From positions 11,006,471 through 11,070,470 of the forward strand of contig NC_049979.1 of the NCBI RefSeq assembly GCF_000003815.2: a stretch of 64,000 bases of DNA, in the 5' to 3' direction. Position numbers and translations under genes: made by a program. Below, in pieces: positions 38,101 to 50,262 of the stretch (its first letter is position 1; each line of letters starts with the position of its first letter). The notes beneath the pieces were generated by a model that made no database searches, was not told the DNA's origin, and worked only from the letters and a program-made list of their open reading frames with translations. The stretch comes from Branchiostoma floridae (lineage: Eukaryota > Chordata > Leptocardii > Amphioxiformes > Branchiostomatidae).

Positions 38101-41100
38101 CTCTTCCTCAAGAAGCTGCAGCAGTGCTCGGTTCTGTTTGACTTCGCCGACGACTGTGTGTCGGAGTTGAGAAGCATGGAAGTGAAGCGGTTCAGTCTGA
38201 TCGAGGTGCTGGACCACATAGGCAAGACTGGGGTCCTCCTGGAGCAGACCTACCCGGAGGTGGTGAAAATGGTAAGTAGTAAAAGAACTTATATTATCAA
38301 GTGTCAAATGAGGGCAGTGATATGTTTTATAATTAGTTTTAATTTGGGTAGTCCATTCATCTATCAGTCCCATAGCTCATGAAGCCGTAGGGGCAGTAAG
38401 ACTGTTCACAAGTGATTTCCACTTCTGGCGGTCTTCGGGTAGTGCCAATCATTTATTTGTATGTAATTTGTCAAACCTTCAAAGGTAGGTAAAGGTAGTC
38501 CCATAGCCTTTTGAAGCTAAAGGGGCAGTTAAATGTCAACCACTGTGTCCTGGGCATGATATCGGAAGGTGGAGCCCACTCTTTTCCCCCCCAACTGAAG
38601 TCAGGTACCCATCTTAACACCTTGATTGAGTGAGAAAAGTCGTGTTAAAGGGCAGCATAACGAGGGAACGGGTTTTCTGCGCGTGGAGAATTTGCGCGTG
38701 CGCGTGAAAAATGTGCGCGTGAAAAATAAATTTCCTAAATTATGTCAAAAAATTTTCAGCAAGGAATTCTATGGCAGAAAAATTTGAACCTATGATATAA
38801 TTTCCCATCTGTTACCTGAATTTTGGGTTTGAAAAAACCCTGATTTTTAGATCCCTTGGGAATAGGTTAATTTGCATATTTTGAACATTTCAAAATCACG
38901 TAAATTTGATGGAAATAAATGGAAAAATTACTCATATGAGGTTTTATATTGTAAAATGTAACAATTTGAGGCTTTTCTCCATTCTAGAAGCTTTATTTTA
39001 TCTTTTTTTGAAGCAGATTGTTTCATGCGCAAATTTCAAACTTTTTTGCGCGTGAAAAGTTAACATTTAAAAATCACTTGAAAATCACTCAGATCGAGAT
39101 TTTGTACTCTAGAATGCAACAATATGATGATTAATTCCATTTTGTGCCATCTTGTTTGAGCTTTTAAGAATAAAACTGCAAAAACTTTTTGAATCCCTTG
39201 GGAATCAGCTAATTTGCATATTGTCACGCGCAGATTTTTCACGCGCAAGTTTTCACGCGCAGACTCTTCACGCGCACAAAACCCCAACCCCATAACGATA
39301 GCATAACAGGATTCAAATTCAGAAGCTCTTGTTTCTGGGCTACCACACCATTACAAAATATCCGTCCTTACCAGTATTCACGAATCCAGATTCACCCAGG
39401 CATGGGATTGATCCTGATTCAATCTGCCAAACCCACCTCAGGAGGTTGATTACGATTAGTGCCCTTCTTCTCAGATTTGGATTCAGATTTGAACCAGGAT
39501 TCAAACCTGGGTGAGTCCCATTTCTTGAATCGTGGTATGAAGGGCTGACATTACAGTTGGACCTCTACATAGGGAAGCATGATAAAATACACCAAAACAA
39601 GGCTTCAGAAAAGTACTAACCCCAATTTCAATCTTAAAAAAATTTCTCCACCAGACAGCCACAAGGGTCATCTTTGTAACCATTAAAAGAAAACAGAGGG
39701 TTAACCACCTCAAACTCCGAGGAATCCCCGCTCTATGAAAGAAACCTCACCTTTGACCCCAGTTTTCTCCTGATACCACAAATATGACACAACAACTAAA
39801 ATCCTTCCATGTGCCACCTAAACTGCTAAACTGAGCAAATTTTGACCAAAATGGGAAAGATTAGACCTTACCTGTTCCTTCTATCCCCAAAAGTCTCCAG
39901 GTTGGGCCAAAATTGTCAAGGAAAAAGAAGATTTTAAAGGATTTTAAGTCACACCCAAATCGTCTTCCCACTTTGTGCCTTCTACCGCGCAACTCAACTG
40001 TGACGTCAGCCCTGAAGGGAAAGTTCTTGACATACGAGTCTTCAAGCATTCAGGGCAATTACTTGTCTGTGGCTGATCTGTAGTAATTGCCTTTGACCCT
40101 GGAGGACTTGAAGTCGGGAAGGAGAGTGGTTTACCTTACCTGACAGAGCAGACTGGGACCATGATGAACTGTGTACTTGGTTTTCTGTCCCATGGTGCAA
40201 AGCCAGTGCCAAGCTTTAGACTACATCGGAAAGAGACATGATATCCCCACAACCCGTCCCATGGTGAAACTGTACTGCCGTCAATCAAGCAATCAAGCAA
40301 TCAATCAGTCAATCAATCAGTCAGTCAGTCAAACCCCAGAAGCAGCTGAGAATTGAAGTATGACCTATTCATACCATGATTTACAAATCGGGATTCACTG
40401 TGCCAGGGTTTGATCCAGATTTCCAACGTCTGGTACAAAGGGTCCAGATCTAGCTGAGGTGGGGGTGGGGATTGATCTAAATCTGCTGAATCCAGATTTG
40501 GCATATTGAATTTGGATGAAACTGTTGCCTGAGTGAATCTCCATTCCTTGTATGAACTGGGTTTAGGAATCTTAAATGCTGACATCAGGATTTTTGCAGA
40601 CAAAGCTAATGACTTGTTTCACTTCTTAATCAAGTAATCCTCTTTGGTTCTCATATTGTAGTGGCAAAACGTTTGGCATTTTTGCTACCAATCTGTGATA
40701 CATGGTTTTCAATATCGATCACAGATAAGTGGAAAGGGTGTTAGGAGTTTTGGGTTGTTTACATGAAACGGGAGATGAGTGATGCATATTTAGGATTTAC
40801 TACTCGACAGTTCCGTAATGGCTCAGACACCAAACTGAACTGAAATATAGTTTCCTGTCAGTGTATGTAAAGCGCTAGTTTTAATGGTGCACATCAGAGC
40901 CCTGCAGGCAAAGATTATAAAGACTTATCTGCATGTCGTTCCGGTACATAGCCTGCCATGAGACAAACTATTTTTAGGAAGATGTTTCGCCATGGGATCC
41001 GATTTTCAGCAGCCATAGCTGCTACAGCCTCAGGAAAAGGATGAGGGAGGATTGTCAGTCGGTATCTCTTGCCTTACACAAGGTAAAGTGCATCGGCTTC

Positions 41101-44100
41101 TTGCCCTTCTATTTGAATGACGCAAAACGCTCCCCATTGGAGGACAGAATCCTCCGACATTGAGTCGAGAGTCCCTGCTAGACGTAGCCGATGTCATGTT
41201 TTATCTCCAGCGTAACCCACTGCCTACAAGCTAACTACACATGTACATGCCAGGCACAGCTGCCATTAACCATGCAGGATCATGCTGTACATGTGCATTA
41301 GGCACACAAGATAACCAAATGGCAGGGATGAAAGTGTGGTGGAGCCACCCTTCTGCAAGCATAGAGATTGAACAGGAAAGAACATCCTTGAATAAAACTC
41401 TGGAGTCTGGGTTTGGGCATTTGTAGCCTGGCTGAAACGTGCTTCTAGTGGTGAACTGGTGATCCTTCAAGAAATTAGCCCCTGACAGCAAGAGAATGGT
41501 GTAATGCAGGCTTGGAGTTGCACAGTCTTTCCTAACCTGTTGTCTGGGGAAAATGAATTTAGCTGTTCTTTTTCTGAAGACGTTCCAATTAAATACATGG
41601 AAAAAAAATATCATGGAAATCTGTCGTTCCTATGATCTGTTATGCTCCTTGGAAGATTTTGACCAGAATGCCCTGCAGTTCCAGAGCAAGCTGCTAGGGG
41701 GCCCAAATATCTTCCTTTCATCACAAGCTATCTGCCACCAGAAAGTGAAGACCATGGCATGTCCAGGTGAAAAAATACAAAAAAATCGAGGTTCTGTTGC
41801 AGTACCAAGGTCACATACCAGGGGGCCAAAAATCGACCATGACTTTCGTCTTTCCAACACCTGCCCACATACCAAATATCATTACGATCCACCCAGAGGA
41901 TTATGGTATCTACAAATATCCAGAAACACAAACAGACCCACAGTCAGACAGACACACCAAAAATCTATACCTCCATTTTTCATGGTGGTAATCAAGAAAT
42001 TTATGAAACTAATGTTTTCTTTCTTTGTTGTACCTGTCTGAATATGTCTGTACACAGGGATGCCAGTAGAAGTGGGGTGAACATAGTCCAGCTTAGATGC
42101 CCATAATGATAATGATGATGTACATATATAACATATGCTGTTGAACAGCTGGTGTGAAGGACCCACTAAACAACAGGTGTAGGCTGTTTGTGCTTGTCTC
42201 TACCCTTGGAAACAGAATGGCTTCCATGTTGTTATATTACATGACTGGCTCGTTAGTATACCAGATGCCGACCTGAACCTTTACAGCTAGCTAAGAGTAA
42301 GATGAAAACTTGCAGCAAACACAGCACCAAAAGATCAAGAACAGATAAGCCCACGTATACAATTGTTCTATGTTATCTATTGGGCCATGAAGCCTTTCAC
42401 ATTTATTATCAAAAGCACTTAAAAGCTAAACATAGCATGAGTGAAGTATTGATGTAGCTTATGTCATANNNNNNNNNNNNNNNNNNNNNNNNNNNNNNNN
42501 NNNNNNNNNNNNNNNNNNNNNNNNNNNNNNNNNNNNNNNNNNNNNNNNNNNNNNNNNNNNNNNNNNNNNNNNNNNNNNNNNNNNNNNNNNNNNNNNNNNN
42601 NNNNNNNNNNNNNNNNNNNNNNNNNNNNNNNNNNNNNNNNNNNNNNNNNNNNNNNNNNNNNNNNNNNNNNNNNNNNNNNNNNNNNNNNNNNNNNNNNNNN
42701 NNNNNNNNNNNNNNNNNNNNNNNNNNNNNNNNNNNNNNNNNNNNNNNNNNNNNNNNNNNNNNNNNNNNNNNNNNNNTATATATTTGGCTCCCCTTCAATG
42801 TACATACAGTTCTATTCACATGTATTATTAATGTGAAAAGATGGGCTTTTGATAGAATAAGAGTAATTAATTCTTGGCTCTGAATGGCTAAATGTGGTGG
42901 CTGAATGAAGGGATAAGTACCCAATTTATCCCCCATCGACCCTGCCCAGCATCAAGGCGGGTTGCTATGGCCCCACGGTGCACGGGACTCCTCATTAAAT
43001 ATATGTCCTTGCCATATGGTGCATATAATGTAGGCAATAGACGAGGTAGCCCCTTTTCGGAGAATACTTTGATGCCATTCTGACTATGGCACTAAAAGGC
43101 CGGCCTAAAAATAGAGCGGCGTAGTTGAAAATTGGATGTATTGATTTTGTATTTTATGTTGGGCAAACAGTGTCAGGACCTGGCACCTGCCGGGAGCAGC
43201 GGTAGTTATAGCGCCGCCATAAAATAAGCAAAGCCGGGAGGTGCTGCAGTTATTTAATTGTTTCCCCCTCCCCTAATTTACTGTCACTGCTATGTAAATA
43301 AGGGTGTGTTGTCTTCCTTGATCTGTTGATTTCAGCATTTCCCAATCGATGTAAAAAATTGGGGGAACCCGGTAAAAATTTTAGACAACATTGTCCGTAT
43401 TTTGCCAGGGCCACACCCTAACTTCTGAGTATCACGAAACATCTTAAGAAATTGACATTTAAGACAAACAGCTATCTGGTTGGTGAATTAGGTTACTGTT
43501 TATGTACCTTTTTGTACCCTCCAGCCATGTTATTGGGTGAAAATTTCCCAACCAGCCTTGTTCATTTGTGAAGTGGTTTCTAAAATCAATGAGATGGCCA
43601 ACAAAAATTGTTCTGACTGAATCAGAGAGAATCTGTCTTCTGTGGATGGTCAGAACCTGGCAGCCTCTTTGTGTTAGCAAAGCTCTGTAACTAGTGTTAG
43701 GACCAAACCATCCGCTTGTTAGTATTCTATATAGCTAGCATCCAGAGAGTCAAATGTTCATTAAGAGTGAATATGAAATGCAGTTATTAATTGGTACAGG
43801 TTGTTAACGTAGATCCGAAAGACTTCCTTCTGTATACTGTACTTTCTTGGGTGTAAGTAATATGCATAATTGCTTATACCAGACAATTCAATGTCTTAAC
43901 TGAATCACCATGTTGTTATAGAATAGATCAAGCTGATAACACTAACAATAATGGTACCATTAGCATCTTTTTCTATCATTCTACAATGGGAAAAGTTCTG
44001 CATATCTAAATTATACCCAGTATATGGCTGGTGAAGGTTGGTGAAGGTAGACATCAAAAATACCTGCACAGCTCCAATTTTACCTGGGGGCTTGTGGGTG

Positions 44101-47100
44101 GTATGTCAAGCCCCGATATGCAGTATACAAAGCAGCAAATGTACGTATACAGTAAGGCATAGAATATATCATATTCCCTTTGCCGGTGTATTGAAATATA
44201 ATTGTTCCCACCTGAAACATAGTGTAAACCAGGTGTCACTCTCGAGTAGAAAACCTAGATATGCCATCTGCTGACTATTTTGAATGACAAATCAGTGTTT
44301 GTTTAAAACATGAGAGTACAGTTGGACGAGTTCTCAAACCACTCTACTTATCACCTGTATGTAAATATAGAGGCTTGAGTTGAACCTTATCTGTTGTGCC
44401 TGGAAGAATATTGAGGATACCGACCCTTCTGTAATGATGTAATTGTAAGTCAACAATGATGGAGCTGAGATAAAAGAGCCATAGATTGCTGCTGCTACTC
44501 AACATTATTTGGTTAAGATGAAGAAGAAAGCTGATAAAAATGTTCTGTGGTGTAGCCAGTGAGCATTACACAGTGCGAATCCTTAAGTCGGGGCCTCAGG
44601 GACTTGCCTTGTTTCACTGCTGTAATTACTGCAAGCGTTGATTAATCTCGTGTCTTTGTGTCTTCCCAGATTGCAGCCAACATTTTCAGACCGTTACCAC
44701 CTGCTGAGAATGCTGAATTTGACCCTGATGAAGATGAGCCTACTTTTGAAGCCTCCTGGCCTCATCTACAGGTATGATAACATCTTTTTATACTAGCAGA
44801 TCTGTAGAAAAAAGCTTGCAAGTCAGACAAAACCAAACCAGCGTACAGGTGTGTCTTGTGTGAGACAGACTGTCATTCTCATGTATAGGACTGCTTAGCT
44901 GTAGCTGATACTTTTTGGTTCATGTGAATTAGGATTTGTATGAATTAATAGAACCATGGTTGATATTGACTGACAGGCCATGTATATTGGCATCGTGCTG
45001 GTCGATCAGGGAATCTGTTGTTCTTACTGAAGATTTTGATAGAATCACAGTCAAACCTGCTCCCCTGCACAGTGTAGATTAGCCCCTCAACACTATTTTT
45101 CCATGCATTAAGATTCCTGTCTATGGTGGCCGCTTGTCTACTGTGCCCAGTGGTCAGTGTGTGTCTGACAGTATGTAGTGTTTGTGGGCTGTAGTAAACA
45201 GTAGAAGTCACTTGTTAAAGATAGAAGAAAGGCATACCTGTGCTTTATGCAGGGATGACAGTGACACAGATTGGAGATTTCAATGTGCACACTGCCATAT
45301 TCTCCCATTGTTCGTGTGCATGTCATGGTGATCCGTTTGTTTTTGTTGCAGATTGTGTATGAAATCGTGCTGCGGTTTCTGGAGTCCCCAGAATTCCAGC
45401 CTACTATTGCGAAGAAGTATGTTGACCAGAGGTTCGTCATGCAGGTAAGATTGGAGGTGCTGGTGAACAGGTCTGATGGCTGTTCAATGAATGACCCACT
45501 TACAGTTATTTGTAGGAGATTGAAACTTGACACACCTAATAGTCTTCTAATACCAAATGACTGTATAGAGTTTCATTTTTATTCATTTGTGGAAAATTAG
45601 CCTACTAAAACCATAATGAATACGCCATGTATTTGGGACCCAGATGATGCCTTTTGATTTAGCTGGCTATCATACCTCAGTCCACCCTACGGGCTGTAAG
45701 AGAGAAACACATTGGCAGGCTCTAAAATGAAAATACGCATGTGACCTATAGAAATATGTATTACCATGTGGAACTTCAGCCTCCTACAATAGGCAAAAGT
45801 GTGTCACGCAAAATCTTTATTGAACTGCCCTCCTACTTGTAGTATGAATTGAAGCCTGTATGGTCTGATTTCCATGTCTACTTCAAAACTCAGTCAGGCC
45901 TAAGAAACTCAGTGTTGTGTTTCCTGTTACAACCCTAAAAAAATAAAGATTCTCTTTCTTTTTAAAATGTTTTACATGCATTTTAGCCAATTGATCCAAC
46001 AAGTAGGCCATACAGATCCAACAAATCCAGTTTAACAATAAAGAAATGAAATGCACTGGTATTTTTATCATCATATTGTGATCATGCAGATACATAAATT
46101 CATTTTACAAGCACAGTTATGTCCATAAGCTAACAGCATTGTGACCCTTGCCTGATGTCAACCAAAAAAAGGGCTAGAGTTTGTAGGTTTTTGCTAGGTT
46201 TGGTCAAGTAACTGGGAGCACAACTTTTTTCCTAGGCCTAAGCATGGAAGTTTTTTTGTCAAGTACAGCATGTTCTGATGACATGTTCCTTCTCCCTGCA
46301 GCTGCTAGAACTGTTTGATAGCGAGGATCCTCGGGAAAGAGACTTACTGAAGACAATGCTCCACAGAATATACGGGAAGTTCCTGGGACTGAGAGCATTC
46401 ATCAGGAAACAAATCAACCATATCTTCCTGAAGTAAGATCTCGTTGGGTATTTCTTGGAAGATACTGAAATTTTTTAAAGATGTTCACAAAACGTTTGTT
46501 TCAGGTTTTCTAAGACTACTATGTACTTACATACTTTCTTTTTCTACAGGTTCATATATGAAACAGAGCACTTCAATGGCATTGGGGAGTTGTTAGAAAT
46601 ATTAGGAAGGTAAGACAAACTTTGAACCCTCTTGTGTTTCATGCTGTCTTCCAAGCTTTTTTCTGTGTTGTTTTGTACTTTGGTATTGATGCTTTTTACT
46701 TTTCAATTACATGTGATACTTATGCTTTGCTGCATACTTGGTGAGTAACAAGTGAATCTGATGTAAAATTCCTTTCCTTCTCTTTGCAGCATCATCAACG
46801 GCTTTGCATTACCTCTGAAGGCAGAACACAAGCAGTTCCTGCTCAAGGTGCTCATCCCCCTGCACAAGGCCAAGAGTCTGGCCCAGTACCACGCACAGGT
46901 AGGTCCTGCACTGTTCTAGGCCAGTAAGGTCAGCGTGCATGGCTTGTTGCAGCAACAGACTTTGATAGATTAAAGAGGTGTTCTCAGGAGGCTTTTGTTT
47001 GGCCTTTATTTATTTATTTGTTTGCCATGGGTTGGAGCTGTTTTTGTGGGGGGGTTAATGGGGTGTAGATAGCAAGGCAACAATGGTTTAGGTTGTTCTG

Positions 47101-50100
47101 TTTGTTGCAGTACTGCTACACAGGCAACAGTGTAGGTAGTAGTAGAATGTTAAGACCACCACCAGTGTCATCTAAGGTGATGTTTGTAAATTTGAGTGCC
47201 ATTTTTGACTTCAGCTGCTAATTGTGTTCTGTAGCCTTGTGAACTTTGTGTCAGTGATGTTTACAAAATAACCTTGTTCCCTTTTACTTCAAAGTCTTTT
47301 TATTTATATTGAATGGCTAGGCCTTGGAAAATTTATGTTGCGATACTGGTTACGACCCTTTAAAATTTAAAAAAAAAAAGATTTTGGCCAAAGTGATAAA
47401 ACAAATACTGTTAGACAAATTTAAATCTGAAATGCTTCTTCATATTTTAGTAATCCAGACAAACATGAATGAGAAGAACAATTAGAAAACAGTTCTACAA
47501 CATTTTCGTCACTCAGATTGAAAATTTTATGTCCCTTGCCAATGGTCGACCTCAAAGTAGGCAAGAGTCAGAGGTTTTTGCTTTGGTCGGTCGGCTAACT
47601 GGAAACGCTACATTTCTTTTCCTAGGCCTTAACATGTACGATATCACTTCTGACCCCAGGGCACATTAAGGAGTTGAAGTGGCCTCTGTTAGCATACTGT
47701 TTATACAGAACTTCTGTCCCTTTTTCTGCTAATTGCTTGGAGAAGGACAGAAGAATGTAGATGGCAAACAAGCTCCTGGCCCAGGTTCAAATCTTGCTGA
47801 ACATTTGTGGTTTCAGTTGGCATAGGGTCATGAAGGTTAGACCCTGCCAGACATTGAAATCACAAACAGAGATTGACGAAAGATTCTAACTTGTGGTAGG
47901 ATGCTCCAGCTTGTGTTGGAGATGTGCAAAAGTCCTGCCAAAACCTGACCTTAAACAATTTTCAAAATTCTTGAATGTATAAGATATTGTGTTTCATAAC
48001 TTCTTCGACAAGCTATTGTGTTCTGACACAACTAGTTTTGTATTGTCGCAGCAGGTTCACCCATTTTGGTTTTATCCCAACAGCTTGCTTACTGCGTGGT
48101 GCAGTTTCTGGAGAAGGACGCCACGTTAACAGAGCCTGTGGTACGAGGCTTGCTCAAGTTCTGGCCCAAGACGTGTAGTCAGAAGGAGGTAAGCAGCGAC
48201 ACATACACTTTCACTAAGAAGTTGTCCTTAGTATTATACCTTTCCTAGGCTCGAAATACCACCTGGGAGATGTGCAGTTATTTCTAATGTTTAACAACAC
48301 CAGTCTAAGTTGTTCTGTTAATGGTTTTCAATGACATACAAGCCCACATTCAAACATGCTTCTTTGTACTAAAAGGCAAATTTGTGTGGTGCAGGTGTGT
48401 TGAATGTTACCTGCACATGTACAGGTATACTGAAAGAAGGTATTTTGAGCCCTGAACAAGCCGTACAAATTTCCCGGCTCCTGAATATGGTCACATCTTT
48501 CAACGTGACATGTTGTACAAGTCATTGTATTCAGTCATACCTGTACTAGCAAAGACCTCTGCATCTCTGTACAGGAACCAACTGTCCGCATTTTGGTAGT
48601 CACTTGTATAATTTTTCTAGTTGAGAAAATCCCTGTAGTGTCTACAATGACTTTCTTTTCCTCCAGTAGTCACTATGGGTCTGGTTGACTGTACATGTAT
48701 AACTGACACTGTCCATTATTGCCAGGTGATGTTCCTTGGAGAGATAGAAGAGATCCTGGATGTGATTGAACCCTCCCAGTTTGTTAGGATACAGGAGCAA
48801 CTCTTCAAACAGATGTCCAAGTGTGTCTCCAGTCCTCATTTCCAGGTAAGAGCAAAGGGATTTAAGAAATGCTTATATACATGTACTGTAAACCAAAACT
48901 TTCAGAGTGGTTTTGTTTTTGCTGGTTTTGCAGTGACTCCTTCATTTTTAATTCATTTTAAATACACGCTTAATATGCAATTCTGAAGTATCGCTACAGT
49001 ATATCTAAAATACTACTGCAACAAGGTTTTATATATAAATATAAAGCACTGCTTTCCCTCCAACCATGAAATAAAACAAACTGTGAAAGTAGATGAAGAA
49101 ATGAATTTACTGTATTCAGCTTTAAACATAGCAGCTTGTAAAAGTATCCCCTTGCAAATAGATGGTGGCACTTGTTGGGTATGATGAGAGTGAGATTTTG
49201 TTTTTTGGAATGGAAATGGTTTGCTTTTGTAATCAGCGTGTTTCCCTACCCCCCACAGGTTGCAGAGAGAGCGCTGTACTTCTGGAACAATGAGTATGTG
49301 ATGAGTTTAATCGAGGAAAACTCCAACGTCATCTTGCCCATTATGTTCTCCTGCCTATATCGCATCTCCAAGGATCACTGGAACCAGTGAGTACCTTTTG
49401 CTGCATTTTTTGGGGTTCTAGTCTCTTGCAGAATCACTTTAATCTACCTTGCTTGTATGGTTATAGAATTTTTTTTACAAATCATGAAAAGTAAAAAAAA
49501 AAGAATCATAAACCTGTATCTAGATGTAATTAGAAGAGGTGAAGTCCTGTGCTACAGTGATGAGAGCCACGGCATTCTTCATTTGAACGGTTATCATGTA
49601 ATAACAGATCTTTGTCTTTTGCCTCAGGACCATCGTGGCTCTGGTCTATAACGTACTCAAGACATTTATGGAGATGAACAGCAAGTTATTTGATGAGCTG
49701 ACAGCCAGCTACAAGGCAGATAGACAAAAGTGAGTATAAAAACATGTGCATTCAAAGATACAGCTGTTGAGGACTAGGGGTCTTGTATTATGTTGACAAG
49801 CAGGATTATATGTTGTGTTTTCCTAAAAGTTTGTCTGAAACAAGTGTTTTGAAGTGGATAGTATTAGGTGCTAGGTACTCAAAAGATAGGCCAACTGTTG
49901 GGCTGACATCAGAAATGAAGATTTAGAAGCCTGGTCTTATCCTGCTATCTGTAAGTTATTAGTGATCTTACTCACTCTGTCAAGGAATTTATCTTTACAA
50001 TTCTCCTATTACCCATTGTAGCCATGATTGCGACGTTGACAGTTGAAAAATTATCACTTCTGTTTTGTACAGGGAGAAGAAAAAGGAAAAAGAGAGAGAG

Positions 50101-50262
50101 GAGCTGTGGAAGCAACTTGACAAGCTTGAAATCAGCAGCACAGCAAACAGCAAGACAGTCAAAGCTGTCCCTCCCATGTCTCCAAATAGTGCGCCCCCTG
50201 GAGACAGGGGTGCAAACTACAGCCCGTATTCACCAACAGCACATAGACTTATGGCCAAATAG
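32162..50262 (+). CDS. PPP2R5E-like: PP2A regulatory subunit B56, tandem copy 1 (12 exons, 495 aa)
   Basis: B56 subunits bind the PP2A A/C core and choose substrates carrying LxxIxE motifs. Exons: 32162-32312, 38075-38271, 44670-44771, 45352-45444, 46302-46432, 46550-46609, 46790-46898, 48084-48188, 48726-48845, 49259-49386, 49628-49729, 50073-50262. All have GT/AG borders and matching phases, and the frame closes at TAG 50260-50262. The N-terminus ([24 protein letters not shown]) resembles human PPP2R5E. HEAT-like repeats cover residues ~51-430, with the substrate-pocket segment [20 protein letters not shown] (residues ~201-220), YETEHFNG and [15 protein letters not shown] charged helix ([16 protein letters not shown]) and a Ser/Pro tail end the protein. 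Exon 2 is unusually divergent, with [12 protein letters not shown] and LDHIGKTG where the family has DFMDxxSDLK and VDYI. Introns 1 and 2 (about 6 kb each) contain both N gaps. Assignment to B56 is secure; epsilon type is likely rather than proven. Confidence 0.95.
35350..35904. other. Assembly gap (555 N)
   Basis: Run of N in intron 1 of B56 copy 1. Nothing can be said of its content. Confidence 1.
36510..36532. repeat. (ACTAT)n microsatellite with preceding TG repeat
   Basis: Several ACTAT units about 30 bp after a short (TG)n run at 36475-36490, in B56 copy 1 intron 1. Confidence 0.8.
37738..37760. repeat. (TA)n microsatellite
   Basis: TATATATATA runs, B56 copy 1 intron 1. Confidence 0.8.
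37921..38074 (+). other. Possible alternative first exon of B56 copy 1
   Basis: From ATG at 37921 an uninterrupted frame ([18 protein letters not shown] through SLLRPFPSA) runs through the exon 2 acceptor into exon 2 in the correct frame. This would give a 51-residue alternative N-terminus. It is also open for 54 bases before the ATG. Vertebrate B56 genes do use alternative first exons. There is no supporting homology, so chance openness (about 1 in several random cases at this length) remains possible. Confidence 0.3.
38366..38640. repeat. Two fragments of a dispersed repeat
   Basis: TCCCATAGCTCATGAAGC and TCCCATAGCCTTTTGAAGC, each followed by (T)AGGGGCAGT, begin two related blocks. They lie immediately after exon 2 and just before the GCGCGTG element. 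Family not recognised. Confidence 0.45.
38664..39290. mobile_element. GCGCGTG-repeat DNA transposon, 627 bp, 8-bp TSD
   Basis: Perfect CATAACGA direct repeats (38656-38663 and 39291-39298) flank inverted ends of GGGTTTT-type sequence. Each end then carries three or four TGCGCGTG units in inverted orientation, separated by short A/T spacers. The AT-rich interior contains two diverged copies of a block including ATCCCTTGGGAAT and AATTTGCATATT (near 38850 and 39182). No coding capacity. The 8-bp duplication suggests a hAT or P relative. It lies in intron 2 of B56 copy 1. Confidence 0.88.
40281..40332. repeat. (CAAT/CAGT)n tetranucleotide repeat
   Basis: Imperfect CAATCAAG and CAGTCAAT units grading into perfect CAGT units, B56 copy 1 intron 2. 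Confidence 0.85.
41620..42000. repeat. Probable dispersed repeat, family unknown
   Basis: The block contains CCAAATATCATTACGATCC, CAGACAGACACACC and similar words typical of interspersed repeat tails. No second copy occurs in the window, so this is tentative. It lies in intron 2 of B56 copy 1. Confidence 0.3.
42469..42776. other. Assembly gap (308 N)
   Basis: Run of N in intron 2 of B56 copy 1. Confidence 1.
42930..43290. promoter_or_regulatory. Candidate intronic regulatory element
   Basis: A compact stretch of balanced base composition and high motif density lies in the long second intron. It includes E-box CAGGTG/CACCTG pairs in GGCACCTGCCGGG, TTTAATTG, TTTATG/CATAAA and TATGTAAATAA words. 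No repeat homology or frame explains it. Purely an inference from texture; conservation was not tested. Confidence 0.25.
45047..45140. mobile_element. TACAGTNAAACCTG-family MITE fragment, copy c
   Basis: ACAGTCAAACCTGCTC at the left, then ATTAAGATTCCTGTCTATGGTGG matching the family interior in pieces. It lies in the intron between exons 3 and 4 of B56 copy 1. Confidence 0.5.
45896..46239. mobile_element. AGGCCT-ended palindromic MITE, copy I
   Basis: Ends AGGCCTAAGAAA and TTTTTTCCTAGGCCT are inverted. Inside, GTTGTGTTTCCTGTTAC on the left mirrors GTAACTGGGAGCACAAC on the right. The same family recurs at 47319-47629. Confidence 0.7.
47319..47629. mobile_element. AGGCCT-ended palindromic MITE, copy II
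   Basis: The left arm AGGCCTTGGAAAATTTATG with GGTTACGACCCT parallels copy I. The right arm GGTTTTTGCT, TCGGCTAACTGGAAACG and TTTTCCTAGGCCT parallels copy I in the same order. It lies between exons 7 and 8 of B56 copy 1. Confidence 0.7.

Noticed and set aside
39370-40560. Inverted segments containing GAATCCAGATT as transposon ends
   Set aside because: The similarity is patchy, the arms are over 1 kb apart, and no flanking duplication was found.
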